DNA of 63,474 nt from Prochlorococcus sp. HOT208_60m_813G15 (GCA_002026165.1 MWOS01000091.1:1-63474); one strand, 5' to 3'. Numbered from the stretch's first letter, positions 31,328 through 40,155 are shown. Notes: generated by a model from the sequence alone, not told the origin. Numbers and translations: made by a program.

Positions 31328-32118
31328 AACTTAAAATAGGTATATTTGATAGCGGAATAGGTGGTTTTACTATCCTTAATTCTTTACTAAAAACACGTAA
31401 AGATGTAGAAGTTTTTTATTTGGGGGATACAAAAAGAATACCTTTTGGGAACAAAAACTCTAAAGAGATAAGATTAATTGCAAAGGAGATTTGTACTTTT
31501 TTTGTTGATAAGAATTTGGATGCACTTTTAATTGCTTGTAACACTACAAATGCGTGTGCCCTTGATATTCTAGAAGATAATTTAAAGGTCCCTTGTTTTG
31601 ATCTTATAAACTCAGTATCGGAGATAGTTGATAAACAAATAATTGGTGTCCTAGCAACAGAAACAACTGTGCGATCATCGTATTACAAGAAAGCTATAAA
31701 TGCTAAAGAAAAGAATACGATAATATTTCAGCAAGAATGTCCAGAATTTGTATCAGAAATTGAAAAAGAAAAATTAAATCTTGATAAGTTAAATAGTCTT
31801 TCAGAATTATACTTAAGACCACTAATAAACAAAAATATTGAAGAATTAATACTTGGATGTAGTCACTATCCTTTAATTTATGACTTTTTAAGAAAAAAAT
31901 TAGATTCAAATATAAAGATTATTGATCCATCGGTAGCACTAATAAAAAAATTTAATGAATCTTTTGCTGTTCCAAAAACTTACGGCTATGAGAGTATTTC
32001 TTTCGAAAATGTAAAATTTTTTGTTACTTCAGAAATAGAAGAGTTTTCCAATAAAGTAAAATTTTGGCTTGGAATTAATAAAGAAATTAGGTTGGTTAAC
32101 CTCCGAAGTAATGTTTGA
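31324..32118 (+). CDS. murI: glutamate racemase (MurI)
   Basis: Makes D-glutamate for peptidoglycan by a two-cysteine mechanism. The 264-residue protein has IFDSGIGGFTILN, the first catalytic cysteine in LIACNTTNACALD and the second in LGCSHYPLIYDFL. Start is GTG overlapping the amiC stop by 4 bp. This pairs precursor synthesis and wall hydrolysis in one message. The prenyl transferase follows after 27 bp. Confidence 0.95.
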   Translation: MKLKIGIFDSGIGGFTILNSLLKTRKDVEVFYLGDTKRIPFGNKNSKEIRLIAKEICTFFVDKNLDALLIACNTTNACALDILEDNLKVPCFDLINSVSEIVDKQIIGVLATETTVRSSYYKKAINAKEKNTIIFQQECPEFVSEIEKEKLNLDKLNSLSELYLRPLINKNIEELILGCSHYPLIYDFLRKKLDSNIKIIDPSVALIKKFNESFAVPKTYGYESISFENVKFFVTSEIEEFSNKVKFWLGINKEIRLVNLRSNV

Positions 32119-32145
32119 TTCCTTAAGATAAAGAAGAGGTCAATC

Positions 32146-33117
32146 ATGAATACAGTAACAGAGCTACTACAACCAGTTGAAAATGATCTTGATGATCTTA
32201 TTTTAGAACTGAAAAATTTAATAGGAGCTGGTCATCCAATTCTTCAAGCTGCTGCAGAACACCTTTTTAGTGCTGGGGGGAAAAGGTTGAGGCCAGGTAT
32301 AGTTTTATTGATTTCAAAAGCTATATCACCTGAATTTTGTTTAACAAGCAAACATAAAAGGCTTGCTGAAATAACTGAGATGATCCATACAGCCTCATTA
32401 GTCCATGATGATGTTGTTGATGAAGCGTCTACAAGAAGAGGAGTGGATACAGTTCATAGCAGATTTAATACCAGAGTGGCTGTTTTGGCGGGGGACTTTT
32501 TATTCGCTCAAGCAAGTTGGCACCTAGCAAATCTTGACAACGTAAATGTAGTTAAATTACTTAGTAGAGTAATAATGGATTTAGCAGAGGGTGAAATCAA
32601 ACAAAATTTAAATAGATTTGATTCGGCTCAATCTTTTTCCAAATACATCAATAAAAGTTATTGTAAAACAGCTTCATTAATAGCCAATAGTTGCAAAGCA
32701 GCTGGAGTTTTGAGTGAAATCAATAACGAAAACTCAAATTCTTTGTACGATTTTGGCAAAAATATTGGTTTAGCATTCCAAGTTGTAGATGACATTCTTG
32801 ATTTTACTGGAAATGATAAACAACTTGGAAAACCTGCTGTAAGTGATCTTGCTAGTGGTTATCTTACCGCCCCAGTTTTATATGCCTTGGAAGAAAATAA
32901 ACAATTGTCAGTTCTTATAAACAGAGAACTTGCTGAAAAAGATGATTTAGATAATGCTCTTAATATCATTATGAATTCTAAAGCTATTGAAAGTTCCAGG
33001 AAACTAGCTGAGGATTTTGCAATGCTTTCTAAAGAAGCTATAGTCTGGCTTCCTGATTCAGAATATAAAAGAGCTTTAATGGCTCTTCCAGAATTTGTTC
33101 TTAGCCGAATTTATTAG
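32146..33117 (+). CDS. long-chain polyprenyl diphosphate synthase
   Basis: A 323-residue trans-prenyltransferase, probably the solanesyl diphosphate synthase that supplies the side chain of plastoquinone. The first Asp-rich motif is SLVHDDVVDEASTRRG and the second VVDDILDFTGND. AGGKRLRPGIVLL is the substrate-binding stretch. Product chain length is inferred from cyanobacterial homologues, not read from the sequence. Start ATG; 27 bp after murI. Confidence 0.9.
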   Translation: MNTVTELLQPVENDLDDLILELKNLIGAGHPILQAAAEHLFSAGGKRLRPGIVLLISKAISPEFCLTSKHKRLAEITEMIHTASLVHDDVVDEASTRRGVDTVHSRFNTRVAVLAGDFLFAQASWHLANLDNVNVVKLLSRVIMDLAEGEIKQNLNRFDSAQSFSKYINKSYCKTASLIANSCKAAGVLSEINNENSNSLYDFGKNIGLAFQVVDDILDFTGNDKQLGKPAVSDLASGYLTAPVLYALEENKQLSVLINRELAEKDDLDNALNIIMNSKAIESSRKLAEDFAMLSKEAIVWLPDSEYKRALMALPEFVLSRIY

Positions 33118-33211
33118 ATCTATTAGAAATAAATTTTTGAGCTAAATTAATATTAAAATTTTTGAAAACCTTAGTTTTTTCGATTAAATTTATTAAGCAT
33201 AGATTTATTTA

Positions 33212-35194
33212 ATGTCATTAGATAAAAAAAATTCAATTAATAACATACTTGAAGAAAAGAGAATTTTCCCTCCATCAAAAAAATTTGCAGAAAACTCAAA
33301 TATTAGAACTCAAGAAGAATTATTAAGTCTAAAAAAACAAGCATCAGATAATCCTATTCAATTTTGGGAATCTTTTGCAAAATCTGAATTAGATTGGTTT
33401 GAACCATTTCAAACTGTATTAGATAACGAAAATGCGCCCTTTTTAAAATGGTTCAAAGAAGGGAAACTTAATATTACATATAACTGCTTAGATCGACACA
33501 TTAAGAGAGGGCTTGGAGGAAAGACTGCGCTTATATGGGAAGGCGAACCCGGAGATAGCAAAAAATATACTTATGAAGAACTTCTAAAAGAGGTATGTAA
33601 AGCAGCTAATGCATTAAAAGCAATTGGTGTAAAAAAAGGAGATTTGGTATGTATTTATATGCCGATGATTCCTGAAGCGATGTTTGCGATGTTAGCTTGT
33701 GCAAGAATTGGCGCGCCCCATTCAGTAGTCTTCGGAGGATTTTCTTCAGAAGCTTTAAAAGATAGGTTAATTGATGGAAACGCCAGATTCGTTATTACTG
33801 CTGATGGTGGCTTTAGAAAAGATAAAGTAATTGAACTTAAGCAAGCAGTTGATGCGGCAATTGAAAGTGGGGCAGAAAAAGTTGTTGAAAAAGTAGTGGT
33901 TGTTCAACGAACTAAAAAAAATATTTCTATGGTTAACGGTCGAGATTTATGGTGGCACGAATTATTAAAAGATCAAAAAGATCAGTGTGAGCCAGAAATA
34001 ATGAATAGCGAAGATAGACTTTTTATTCTCTATACTTCAGGCTCTACTGGAAAGCCCAAAGGAGTAGTTCACACTACAGGTGGTTATAATCTTTGGACCC
34101 ATTTGACATTTAAATGGATTTTTGATTTAAAAGATGACGACATTTACTGGTGTACGGCTGATGTTGGTTGGATTACAGGCCATAGTTACATAGTTTATGG
34201 ACCCTTATCTAATGGCGCTACAACCTTGATGTTTGAGGGAGTTCCAAGACCCTCTAATTTAGGGGCTTTTTGGGAAATTATTCAAAAATATAAGGTTTCT
34301 ATTTTTTATACTGCACCAACTGCAATAAGAGCATTTATGAAGTCTGGTCGTGAAATCCCTGATAAATATAATCTAGAGAGTCTTAGACTTTTAGGTACAG
34401 TTGGAGAACCAATTAATCCTGAAGCATGGATATGGTACAAAGATGTTATCGGTAACAATAAATGCCCTATTGTTGATACTTGGTGGCAAACTGAAACTGG
34501 AGGTGTAATGATAAGCCCTTTGCCAGGAGTCGTTGCAACAAAGCCAGGTTCAGCTACTTTCCCTCTGCCAGGAATCGAAGTTGAAATTGTAGATAAGGAT
34601 GGAGATAAAGTTAAAGAGAATGAGGGTGGCTATTTAATTATTAAGAAACCTTGGCCAGGAATGATGAGAACAATTCACGGAAATTCAGAGAGATATTTGG
34701 AGAGTTATTGGGAATATATTTCCTTTAAAGGAGAAAAAAATGTTTATTTTGCTGGAGATGGAGCACGCATTGATGAAGATGGATATATATGGATTATGGG
34801 AAGAGTTGATGATGTCATAAGTGTTTCAGGACATCGGTTAGGAACAATGGAAATAGAATCTGCTTTGGTAAGTCATAAATCAGTTGCAGAGTCTGCAGTC
34901 GTTGGCAAAAAAGATGATTTAAAAGGTGAAGTTATAGTTGCTTTTGTATCCCTAGAGAAATACGTGAACGGTTCTTCAGAATTAGTAGCGGATCTAAAGA
35001 AACATGTTGTTAATGAAATTGGAATTATTGCAAAGCCTGAAAAGATTATAATTTCTGACTCTCTTCCTAAAACACGTAGTGGAAAAATTATGAGGCGAAT
35101 TTTAAGATCTTTGGCTGCCGGAGAAAAAATTAGCGGTGATATAAGTACTCTTGAAGATAGCTCTGTTTTGGAAAAGCTGAAAGAATTATCCTAA
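33212..35194 (+). CDS. acs: acetyl-CoA synthetase
   Basis: AMP-forming acetate-CoA ligase of 660 residues. Seen are the P-loop-like [28 protein letters not shown], the [16 protein letters not shown] hinge and the catalytic-lysine stretch [15 protein letters not shown], where acetylation controls the family. The stop shares a 4-bp CTAA with the stop of the convergent DUF1350 gene. Start ATG after a 94-bp gap that holds no other gene. Confidence 0.97.
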   Translation: MSLDKKNSINNILEEKRIFPPSKKFAENSNIRTQEELLSLKKQASDNPIQFWESFAKSELDWFEPFQTVLDNENAPFLKWFKEGKLNITYNCLDRHIKRGLGGKTALIWEGEPGDSKKYTYEELLKEVCKAANALKAIGVKKGDLVCIYMPMIPEAMFAMLACARIGAPHSVVFGGFSSEALKDRLIDGNARFVITADGGFRKDKVIELKQAVDAAIESGAEKVVEKVVVVQRTKKNISMVNGRDLWWHELLKDQKDQCEPEIMNSEDRLFILYTSGSTGKPKGVVHTTGGYNLWTHLTFKWIFDLKDDDIYWCTADVGWITGHSYIVYGPLSNGATTLMFEGVPRPSNLGAFWEIIQKYKVSIFYTAPTAIRAFMKSGREIPDKYNLESLRLLGTVGEPINPEAWIWYKDVIGNNKCPIVDTWWQTETGGVMISPLPGVVATKPGSATFPLPGIEVEIVDKDGDKVKENEGGYLIIKKPWPGMMRTIHGNSERYLESYWEYISFKGEKNVYFAGDGARIDEDGYIWIMGRVDDVISVSGHRLGTMEIESALVSHKSVAESAVVGKKDDLKGEVIVAFVSLEKYVNGSSELVADLKKHVVNEIGIIAKPEKIIISDSLPKTRSGKIMRRILRSLAAGEKISGDISTLEDSSVLEKLKELS

Positions 35195-35913
35195 TAAGAT
35201 TCATCAATTAAATTGGAAATTTTTTTTATAGTACTTCTTTTGAATTCGTCATCAGCCCAGTCTCCCAAAAAATTTTCTCTTAGTCCTGCGCTTGCAATTA
35301 TAGTGTGTGTGCCTTTTAATATTACACCCTTAGAATTATCTTCTTTTCTTGCTTTCAGACAAGAAAATAATTTATCTGTTTGATCTAATTCGTCTGAGTT
35401 GAATTTTATTAGGAAGTTATTTTTTTGATTATATGTTTTTTCAATTAATCGCAAAGTTCTTTCAGGGCTTGGGCTGAATTCACTGTTGAATTCTAATTTT
35501 TGAGAAATTTGTTTCAATAATGGAATAGATTTGTTAGCACTGAAGTTATTAAAACTTATTGATATGAATTTTTCGCAATTTCTTCCACCATCAGGGGAAA
35601 TTAGATGAAGTTTGCAGCCTAGGCTATGACCAATTCTTATTGAAGGTATTGATGCTCCAATTCTCTTGGATAAAGATATTCGGCAATTCTTAAAATCCCT
35701 CCATGCTTTGATAGCAAGTTGTTGGTGATCGAATTGTGGAGTGTATTTATATGCATGTACTGCATAGTTTTTATTAATTAAACTCTCTATGAATCTTCTA
35801 TAAGTTAAATCTGGTTTAGAAGCTAGATAACTTCCACCAATAAATTCCACAATTTTTTTAGGATTTGAAGGCCAATAACAAAAATTATTAAATTGATATT
35901 TTGTAAAAGTCAT
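35191..35913 (-). CDS. DUF1350 alpha/beta-hydrolase-like protein
   Basis: A 240-residue cyanobacterial/plastid conserved protein of the DUF1350 type. [20 protein letters not shown] is near the N-terminus, and the serine-elbow-like [15 protein letters not shown] suggests an alpha/beta-hydrolase fold. Later are [16 protein letters not shown] and [20 protein letters not shown]. Function is not known. Convergent with acs, sharing the CTAA stop palindrome. Confidence 0.82.
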   Translation of the reverse strand: MTFTKYQFNNFCYWPSNPKKIVEFIGGSYLASKPDLTYRRFIESLINKNYAVHAYKYTPQFDHQQLAIKAWRDFKNCRISLSKRIGASIPSIRIGHSLGCKLHLISPDGGRNCEKFISISFNNFSANKSIPLLKQISQKLEFNSEFSPSPERTLRLIEKTYNQKNNFLIKFNSDELDQTDKLFSCLKARKEDNSKGVILKGTHTIIASAGLRENFLGDWADDEFKRSTIKKISNLIDESY

Positions 35914-36030
35914 CTTTCATAAACTAAGATTGTTTCAGAAATTATTTTCTAATCATGTTTCTTAATTTATATTAATTTAAGAGAAATTTTTATTAAATGC
36001 GTCAAGATAAATGAAAGTATTTTCAGCTAA

Positions 36031-36810
36031 TTGGAACTATCTAACAAAAAAGAATTAAATCAATTGGATATTCTTCAGGATGAAGTTATCAGTTATCCAT
36101 CTGAAGATAGTGTCAATAATCAGAATAAAAAAATTGAAAAAATTTTAATTCTTGATACTGAAACAACAGGTTTAGATGAAAATAAAGATGAAGTGATAGA
36201 GATAGGTTGTATTTTGTTTGATGTATCTTTTAAATGTGTACTTTCACAGGTCTCATTCTTATTCCCGGTTAATAATAATGAAGCAGAATATGTTAATGGT
36301 ATATCTGCAGAAGTAACTAAAATCTCTCAACCATGGGAGGATGGATTGAATTTCTTTTTAAAACTTGTTGATTGTTCGGATTTCATTGTCGCGCATAATG
36401 TAGAGTTTGATAAGAAATGGTTTGGGAAAGGAAGATTACCTAAACTTAATAAAAAATGGATATGCAGTTTAGAAGATATTAATTGGTCTTTTCAAAAATC
36501 ATTAAAAAATAGACCCTCAGTAACTGATCTAGCTTTATCTTTTTCAATACCAGTTTGGAATTTACATAGAGCTTTATCTGATTGCTTTTACATATCTGAG
36601 GTCTTCAAAAAATGTGATAATTTAGAGGAACTTTTACTTAAAGCTACTGAACCGAGGTTTTTGTACAAGGCACTGATTAGTTACGAAGATAGGTCTTTAG
36701 CTAAAAATGCTGGGTTCAGATGGAATAGTCCTGTGCAAGGAGCTTGGTCAAGAAAATTAACTACTGATGAGGCAAAAAATCTGGATTTTAGAGTAGAGAT
36801 TTTGAATTAA
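36031..36810 (+). CDS. DEDDh 3'-5' exonuclease with small C-terminal domain
   Basis: A 259-residue exonuclease of the DNA polymerase III epsilon (DnaQ) type. Exo I is ILDTETTGLDENKDEVIEIG, Exo II is DFIVAHNVEFDKKWF and Exo III is HRALSDCFY, giving a DEDDh set. The last about 55 residues (YEDRSLAKNAGFRWN ... WSRKL) form a separate small domain. The start is TTG; there is no in-frame ATG before Exo I. Not the replicative epsilon subunit by necessity; it could be a repair nuclease. Confidence 0.87.
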   Translation: MELSNKKELNQLDILQDEVISYPSEDSVNNQNKKIEKILILDTETTGLDENKDEVIEIGCILFDVSFKCVLSQVSFLFPVNNNEAEYVNGISAEVTKISQPWEDGLNFFLKLVDCSDFIVAHNVEFDKKWFGKGRLPKLNKKWICSLEDINWSFQKSLKNRPSVTDLALSFSIPVWNLHRALSDCFYISEVFKKCDNLEELLLKATEPRFLYKALISYEDRSLAKNAGFRWNSPVQGAWSRKLTTDEAKNLDFRVEILN

Positions 36811-36840
36811 TATTTAATAAATTTTTGACTAAGAAAATAT

Positions 36841-37263
36841 TTAGTGCATCTTACAAGGCATCCATTTATTGCCCATTTTATGTGCTCCAACACATCCGTA
36901 TTTTGATGCAGCTTCTTCAGCCTCTTGTTTAGTATTAAATAGATCTGATATCATATTTTCCTTATTTGAATTTGAAATTTGTTTGGAATGATTATGATGA
37001 TTGTTATGAGAATTAGGAGAATACTCCCATATTCCCATAGTCGTAACACCGGCAGAGATAATCCCCATCCCAACTACTGATAAATTGACTATTCCCATTG
37101 CTACTGCACCAAAAGAAAATACACCCATTGGGACTACTCCAATACTTATTACTCCCATTGGCACTATTCCTATTGAAACTATACCAAGAGGTGCTATTCC
37201 AAAAGCAATTTTTTTTGGCTTTGTGCCGCAATGCTGATTCTCTTTACTTTTATTAATTTCCAA
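36841..37263 (-). CDS. pentad-repeat protein with C-terminal DUF3721
   Basis: 140 residues in three parts. Residues 22-81 are twelve uninterrupted 5-residue units of the form G-(I/V)-x-(P/S)-(hydrophobic), for example GIVPM, GVISI, GVVPM. Then comes a His/Asn-rich linker with HNNHHNHSK. The C-terminus (about 105-140) matches DUF3721: TKQEAEEAASKYGCVGAHKM and KWMPCKMH. No clear signal peptide. The Cys/His content suggests metal binding, by inference. It stands alone between the exonuclease and hisS. Confidence 0.85.
   Translation of the reverse strand: MEINKSKENQHCGTKPKKIAFGIAPLGIVSIGIVPMGVISIGVVPMGVFSFGAVAMGIVNLSVVGMGIISAGVTTMGIWEYSPNSHNNHHNHSKQISNSNKENMISDLFNTKQEAEEAASKYGCVGAHKMGNKWMPCKMH
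37021..37200 (-). repeat. twelve 15-bp coding repeats (pentad solenoid)
   Basis: These bases encode the twelve G-(I/V)-x-x-hydrophobic pentads. Alternation of Pro-Met and Ser-Ile units gives a 30-bp super-period visible in the DNA as repeated CCCATTGG-like blocks. Because the repeat is in phase with 15 bp, other frames on both strands also stay open here. Confidence 0.85.
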
Positions 37264-37361
37264 TAGTTTTTCTAAATGTTAAATTAAAATTGTCTCACAG
37301 AATAACTAATCAAAGATTACTTTCTTGATGAATTAAAAATTTTGAATTATTTTTTAGAACA

Positions 37362-38123
37362 TTGAATAACTTAAAAAATCTAAGAGGAACAATAGACTTA
37401 TTGCCTGATCAATTAATAAAGTGGCAAAACGTTGAAAAAATTGTCTTGGAACAGCTTTTAAGAGCATCTGTTAAAGAAATAAGAACACCAATACTGGAAA
37501 TGACCGAGTTATTTATAAGAGGAATTGGTGAAGGAACAGATGTTGTCAGTAAGGAAATGTATACATTTCTTGATAGGGGGGAGAGATCCTGTACTCTCAG
37601 ACCCGAAGGAACAGCATCAGTCGCGCGAGCATTAATACAAAATGGAATATCGTCAAATCCTCTTCAAAAACTTTGGTACATGGGTCCTATGTTTCGATAC
37701 GAAAGACCTCAAGCAGGCAGACAAAGACAGTTTCATCAGTTAGGCGTTGAGTTTATAGGGCATGATTCAGTTAGAAGTGATGTTGAAATTATTGCTTTAG
37801 CTTGGGATATCTTAGGAAAATTAGGAATAAAAGAACTCAATCTTGAATTAAATACTTTAGGCGATAAAAATGACAGATCAAATTTCCAAAAATCCTTTTT
37901 AAAATGGCTAGAAATAAATAAAGATTCTCTAGATTTAGATTCTCAGAATAGGATTACTAAAAACCCTTTGAGGATTTTGGATTCAAAGAATATTCAAACA
38001 AAAAAAGTTCTTGAAAATGCACCAAGATTGTTTGATTTTTTGTCTGAAAAAAGTCAAAACAGATATTCAGACTTAAAAAAAAAAATTAGAGGTTTTAAAT
38101 ATACCTTATGTGGAAAATTTTAA
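37362..38123 (+). CDS. hisS: histidyl-tRNA synthetase, N-terminal fragment (frameshifted)
   Basis: First part of HisRS. Seen are [15 protein letters not shown], motif 1 ([16 protein letters not shown]), the ATP/motif 2 region ([39 protein letters not shown]). Homology holds through SDLKKK. Then an A11 run (38075-38085) puts the ribosome out of frame, and the last about 14 codons ([12 protein letters not shown]) are unrelated to HisRS before a TAA. Removing one A continues the protein in the next frame with [18 protein letters not shown]. Start TTG. The full-length product would be about 426 residues, the normal HisRS size. Confidence 0.9.
   Translation: MNNLKNLRGTIDLLPDQLIKWQNVEKIVLEQLLRASVKEIRTPILEMTELFIRGIGEGTDVVSKEMYTFLDRGERSCTLRPEGTASVARALIQNGISSNPLQKLWYMGPMFRYERPQAGRQRQFHQLGVEFIGHDSVRSDVEIIALAWDILGKLGIKELNLELNTLGDKNDRSNFQKSFLKWLEINKDSLDLDSQNRITKNPLRILDSKNIQTKKVLENAPRLFDFLSEKSQNRYSDLKKKIRGFKYTLCGKF
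38075..38085 (+). other. hisS: A11 homopolymer at the hisS frame break
   Basis: Eleven consecutive A bases sit exactly where the two hisS reading frames meet. Ten (or thirteen) A would give one continuous frame. This fits a one-base insertion, a sequencing or assembly indel, or a slippage site where RNA polymerase or ribosome slipping restores the full-length protein. Confidence 0.9.
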
Positions 38124-38643
38124 TTTAGTAAGAGGTTTAGATTATTACACCCATACTGCTTTTGAAATTACTAGCGGTGCTTTAGGTTCTCAAGCTACAG
38201 TTTGCGGGGGAGGAAGATACGATGATTTAATAAAACAAATGGGAGGGCCAAATACGCCGGCAATTGGATTTGCTATTGGTCTAGAAAGACTAATTCTACT
38301 AGCAGGAAAAGATCTTGAAGTTCCAAGAAATACTGATATTTATATTATAAATCAAGGTTTAATTGCTGAATCATTAGCTTTGGATTTATCTAGAAGATTG
38401 AGAAATTATGATTTGATAGTTGAGTTGGATTTAAGTGGAGCCTCATTCTCTAAACAATTTAAAAAGGCAAATAAATTAAAATCTAAAAGTATTATTGTAA
38501 TTGGTGATGATGAGGCAGTTAAAGGTGAATTTATTATAAGACTCTTTGATCAATCAGTTAATGGGAATGAAGAAGAGGTTATTTCTTTTGAGAATGATAT
38601 CGAATTGAGAAAATGGATAAATAACAATTTACTTGCAAAGTGA
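38110..38643 (+). CDS. hisS: histidyl-tRNA synthetase, C-terminal fragment (frameshifted)
   Basis: Second part of HisRS in the +1-shifted frame. It begins with homology ([13 protein letters not shown]) upstream of the GTG at 38110, so 38110 is not a native start. It carries the HisA loop [32 protein letters not shown], motif 3 ([17 protein letters not shown]) and the anticodon-binding domain to the TGA at 38641-38643. No frame-destroying change is seen besides the A11 tract, which suggests recent or compensated damage. The next small gene overlaps its stop. Confidence 0.9.
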   Translation: MENFNLVRGLDYYTHTAFEITSGALGSQATVCGGGRYDDLIKQMGGPNTPAIGFAIGLERLILLAGKDLEVPRNTDIYIINQGLIAESLALDLSRRLRNYDLIVELDLSGASFSKQFKKANKLKSKSIIVIGDDEAVKGEFIIRLFDQSVNGNEEEVISFENDIELRKWINNNLLAK

Positions 38644-38933
38644 TGCTCTTAAAGTTTGTGTTAATTTTTCTTTTTATATTTATTTTTTTTTATTTAAGGA
38701 ATTTTCTTAAACTAAATAGAAAACAAAAAGTTTTGAAGGCTAAAAAATTTACAACTTTCAATAAAAAGAATCTTAATAATTGGATGAATTTAACTAAAAA
38801 AGAAAGATATAACTTATCTAAACAAGATTCTGTTAACTATATGGATAGAAGAAAACTTTTATTAGAAGAAATTAGGAATGAATATAAGAAAATATCTAGA
38901 AAAAATTCTGAGGGGAATATTAAGAAAAAATAA
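38643..38933 (+). CDS. small single-helix membrane protein, unknown
   Basis: About 96 residues from ATG 38643, which shares one base with the hisS stop (TGATG); a GTG directly before it is also possible. One N-terminal hydrophobic helix (LKFVLIFLFIFIFFYL) is followed by a very basic, probably helical tail with NNWMNLTKKERYNLSKQDS and ESILLEEIRNEYK-like spacing of charges. I recognise no family. Expression is probably coupled to hisS. Confidence 0.7.
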   Translation: MLLKFVLIFLFIFIFFYLRNFLKLNRKQKVLKAKKFTTFNKKNLNNWMNLTKKERYNLSKQDSVNYMDRRKLLLEEIRNEYKKISRKNSEGNIKKK

Positions 38934-38935
38934 TT

Positions 38936-39235
38936 ATGGAGAATTACTGGACCTCTAATAAAACCATAAATGGATTGAGACATTTTGTTTTAGTAAATGA
39001 GACTAAAGAAAAAAGAAATATTAGTTTTTTAATGGTTTCTGTCCTTGATTCTGAAATTAACTTAAAAACTACTTACGATGAATTAATAAATAGTGGAAAT
39101 TGGCAGAAGGGTTGGGTCAATCTTTCAAAGCATCAATCTATTACAGAAGAATACGCCAACTTTAAATCCACTAATAAAGGAGAGGGTATCGATGAGATAT
39201 TCATTAATGACAATTCTTTGTTTAATATTTCTTAA
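38936..39235 (+). CDS. small conserved-looking protein, unknown
   Basis: A 99-residue soluble protein starting ATG 2 bp after the previous gene. Contains MENYWTSNKTINGLRHFVLV, FLMVSVLDSEINL, and NWQKGWVNLSKHQSITEEY. No membrane segment, cysteine or recognised motif. It completes a hisS-small-small run. The mixed strand/helix pattern suggests a folded domain; I cannot name a function. Confidence 0.68.
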   Translation: MENYWTSNKTINGLRHFVLVNETKEKRNISFLMVSVLDSEINLKTTYDELINSGNWQKGWVNLSKHQSITEEYANFKSTNKGEGIDEIFINDNSLFNIS

Positions 39236-39370
39236 TTTGATATAAATCTTTCAAATTTATCTCATTGTAAATACTAGGTTTTTTGTTACTTAATAATTAT
39301 TTAAAAGTTTTACCCCTTTCAAAAAAATAAAATTAACGTTATCAAGGATTAATAATATTTACTTAATTCA

Positions 39371-39604
39371 ATGTTAGGGGATATGTGGACCTCATCTGAG
39401 TTGACCGCTGAAAAACTAGGAATAACTGAAATTAAACTTTCTTTTTTACGTGAAAATGGAATACTCAAGCCTGGGATTCATTGGAAAAGTTCTCCACTCG
39501 GTCAGGCAAAACCTTGGAAGCCTAGAGCCCTATACAATATAAAAATGTGCAGAAAAATAATTAATAAATTTTATTCTGAAGAAAACTTTAATATCGCAGC
39601 CTAA
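39371..39604 (+). CDS. excisionase/MerR-like small DNA-binding protein
   Basis: A 77-residue basic protein. WTSSELTAEKLGITEIKLSF is a plausible helix-turn-helix, and the following LKPGIHWKSS...ALYNIKMCRK wing resembles excisionase (Xis) or MerR-type winged-helix proteins that read (R/K)PGxHW. ATG 39371 is used; the ATG at 39383 has AGGGG only 2 bp before it. It stands alone with 135 bp of gene-free sequence upstream and no integrase nearby, so a regulatory role is as likely as a mobile one. Confidence 0.7.
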   Translation: MLGDMWTSSELTAEKLGITEIKLSFLRENGILKPGIHWKSSPLGQAKPWKPRALYNIKMCRKIINKFYSEENFNIAA

Positions 39605-39648
39605 AAACGAAATATATTTTTTTGATTAATTTGAAAAAATTAAAAATT

Positions 39649-39825
39649 TTATTCAATTAGGTTCTCATCCTTACACTCAATTAGAGTGTTTTGCAAAGTT
39701 GGATATAAGTTAATCATATTTATATATTGTTTTGATTTTCTGTAAGATTTTGCAGCCTTTTTATAATGAACTTCAGATTTCATTTCTAGTGAAAATTTTC
39801 TAGAAGACTCTTGAGAAGTAGTCAT
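39649..39825 (-). CDS. 58-residue small protein, unknown
   Basis: A short frame on the minus strand from ATG (39825-39823) to TAA: MTTSQESSRKFSLEM..., with a basic middle KKAAKSYRKSKQYINM and an end of ECKDENLIE. It is too short for common gene callers but has a plausible helical charge pattern and fills otherwise gene-free space. The ribosome site is weak. I rate it likely but unproven. Confidence 0.5.
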   Translation of the reverse strand: MTTSQESSRKFSLEMKSEVHYKKAAKSYRKSKQYINMINLYPTLQNTLIECKDENLIE

Positions 39826-40155
39826 AATATTAGATGTCTTATCTCATTTTTAATAAGTGTTTGAGAATGAGGCAATAAATAGGATGGTTTAATGAAACAA
39901 AACATCGTTTAATGTCAGCAAAATGAAATTTTTTAGAATTATTTGAATTGGAAAATAATGTTTTATTTTATGAAACTTGTATCTCTTAGAATAATTTTTC
40001 TTCATTAAATCTACCTTCTTTGCTCTTGGATTGCCTTATGAAGATTTTTTGTTTAGTAATTACTAGGATTACTAACCTTTACAATTTTGTTATTAATTCA
40101 ACTGTTTGGTGAAATATAAAGTATTCTCAAAACGTTTAAGCTAATCAATTCCTAA
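39826..40155. promoter_or_regulatory. long upstream region of pcb
   Basis: A 330-bp gene-free stretch before the antenna gene, unusually long here. It contains TATAAA at 40115-40120 (a possible -10 box, with no clear -35), an AT-only inverted repeat AAAATAA/TTATTTT at 39952-39969, and the perfect TTAGTAAT/ATTACTAA inverted repeat listed separately. No Shine-Dalgarno sequence is seen before ATG 40156. Confidence 0.45.
40053..40075. promoter_or_regulatory. 8-bp inverted repeat upstream of pcb
   Basis: TTAGTAAT at 40053-40060 and ATTACTAA at 40068-40075 are perfect complements across a 7-bp spacer. It lies about 80 bp before the pcb start. It could be a dimeric regulator site or a small RNA hairpin, depending on where transcription starts. 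Confidence 0.4.

Noticed and set aside
37013..37231. Second minus-strand open frame inside the pentad-repeat gene
   Set aside because: The 15-bp coding repeat keeps other frames open; its translation (NSNANGSNKYWSS-like) is a frame-shifted copy of the repeat, with no independent evidence of use.
38110..38643. Second hisS frame as an independent short HisRS-like protein (HisZ or fragment)
   Set aside because: HisRS homology runs upstream of its GTG into the previous frame, and both halves are needed for one normal-length enzyme.
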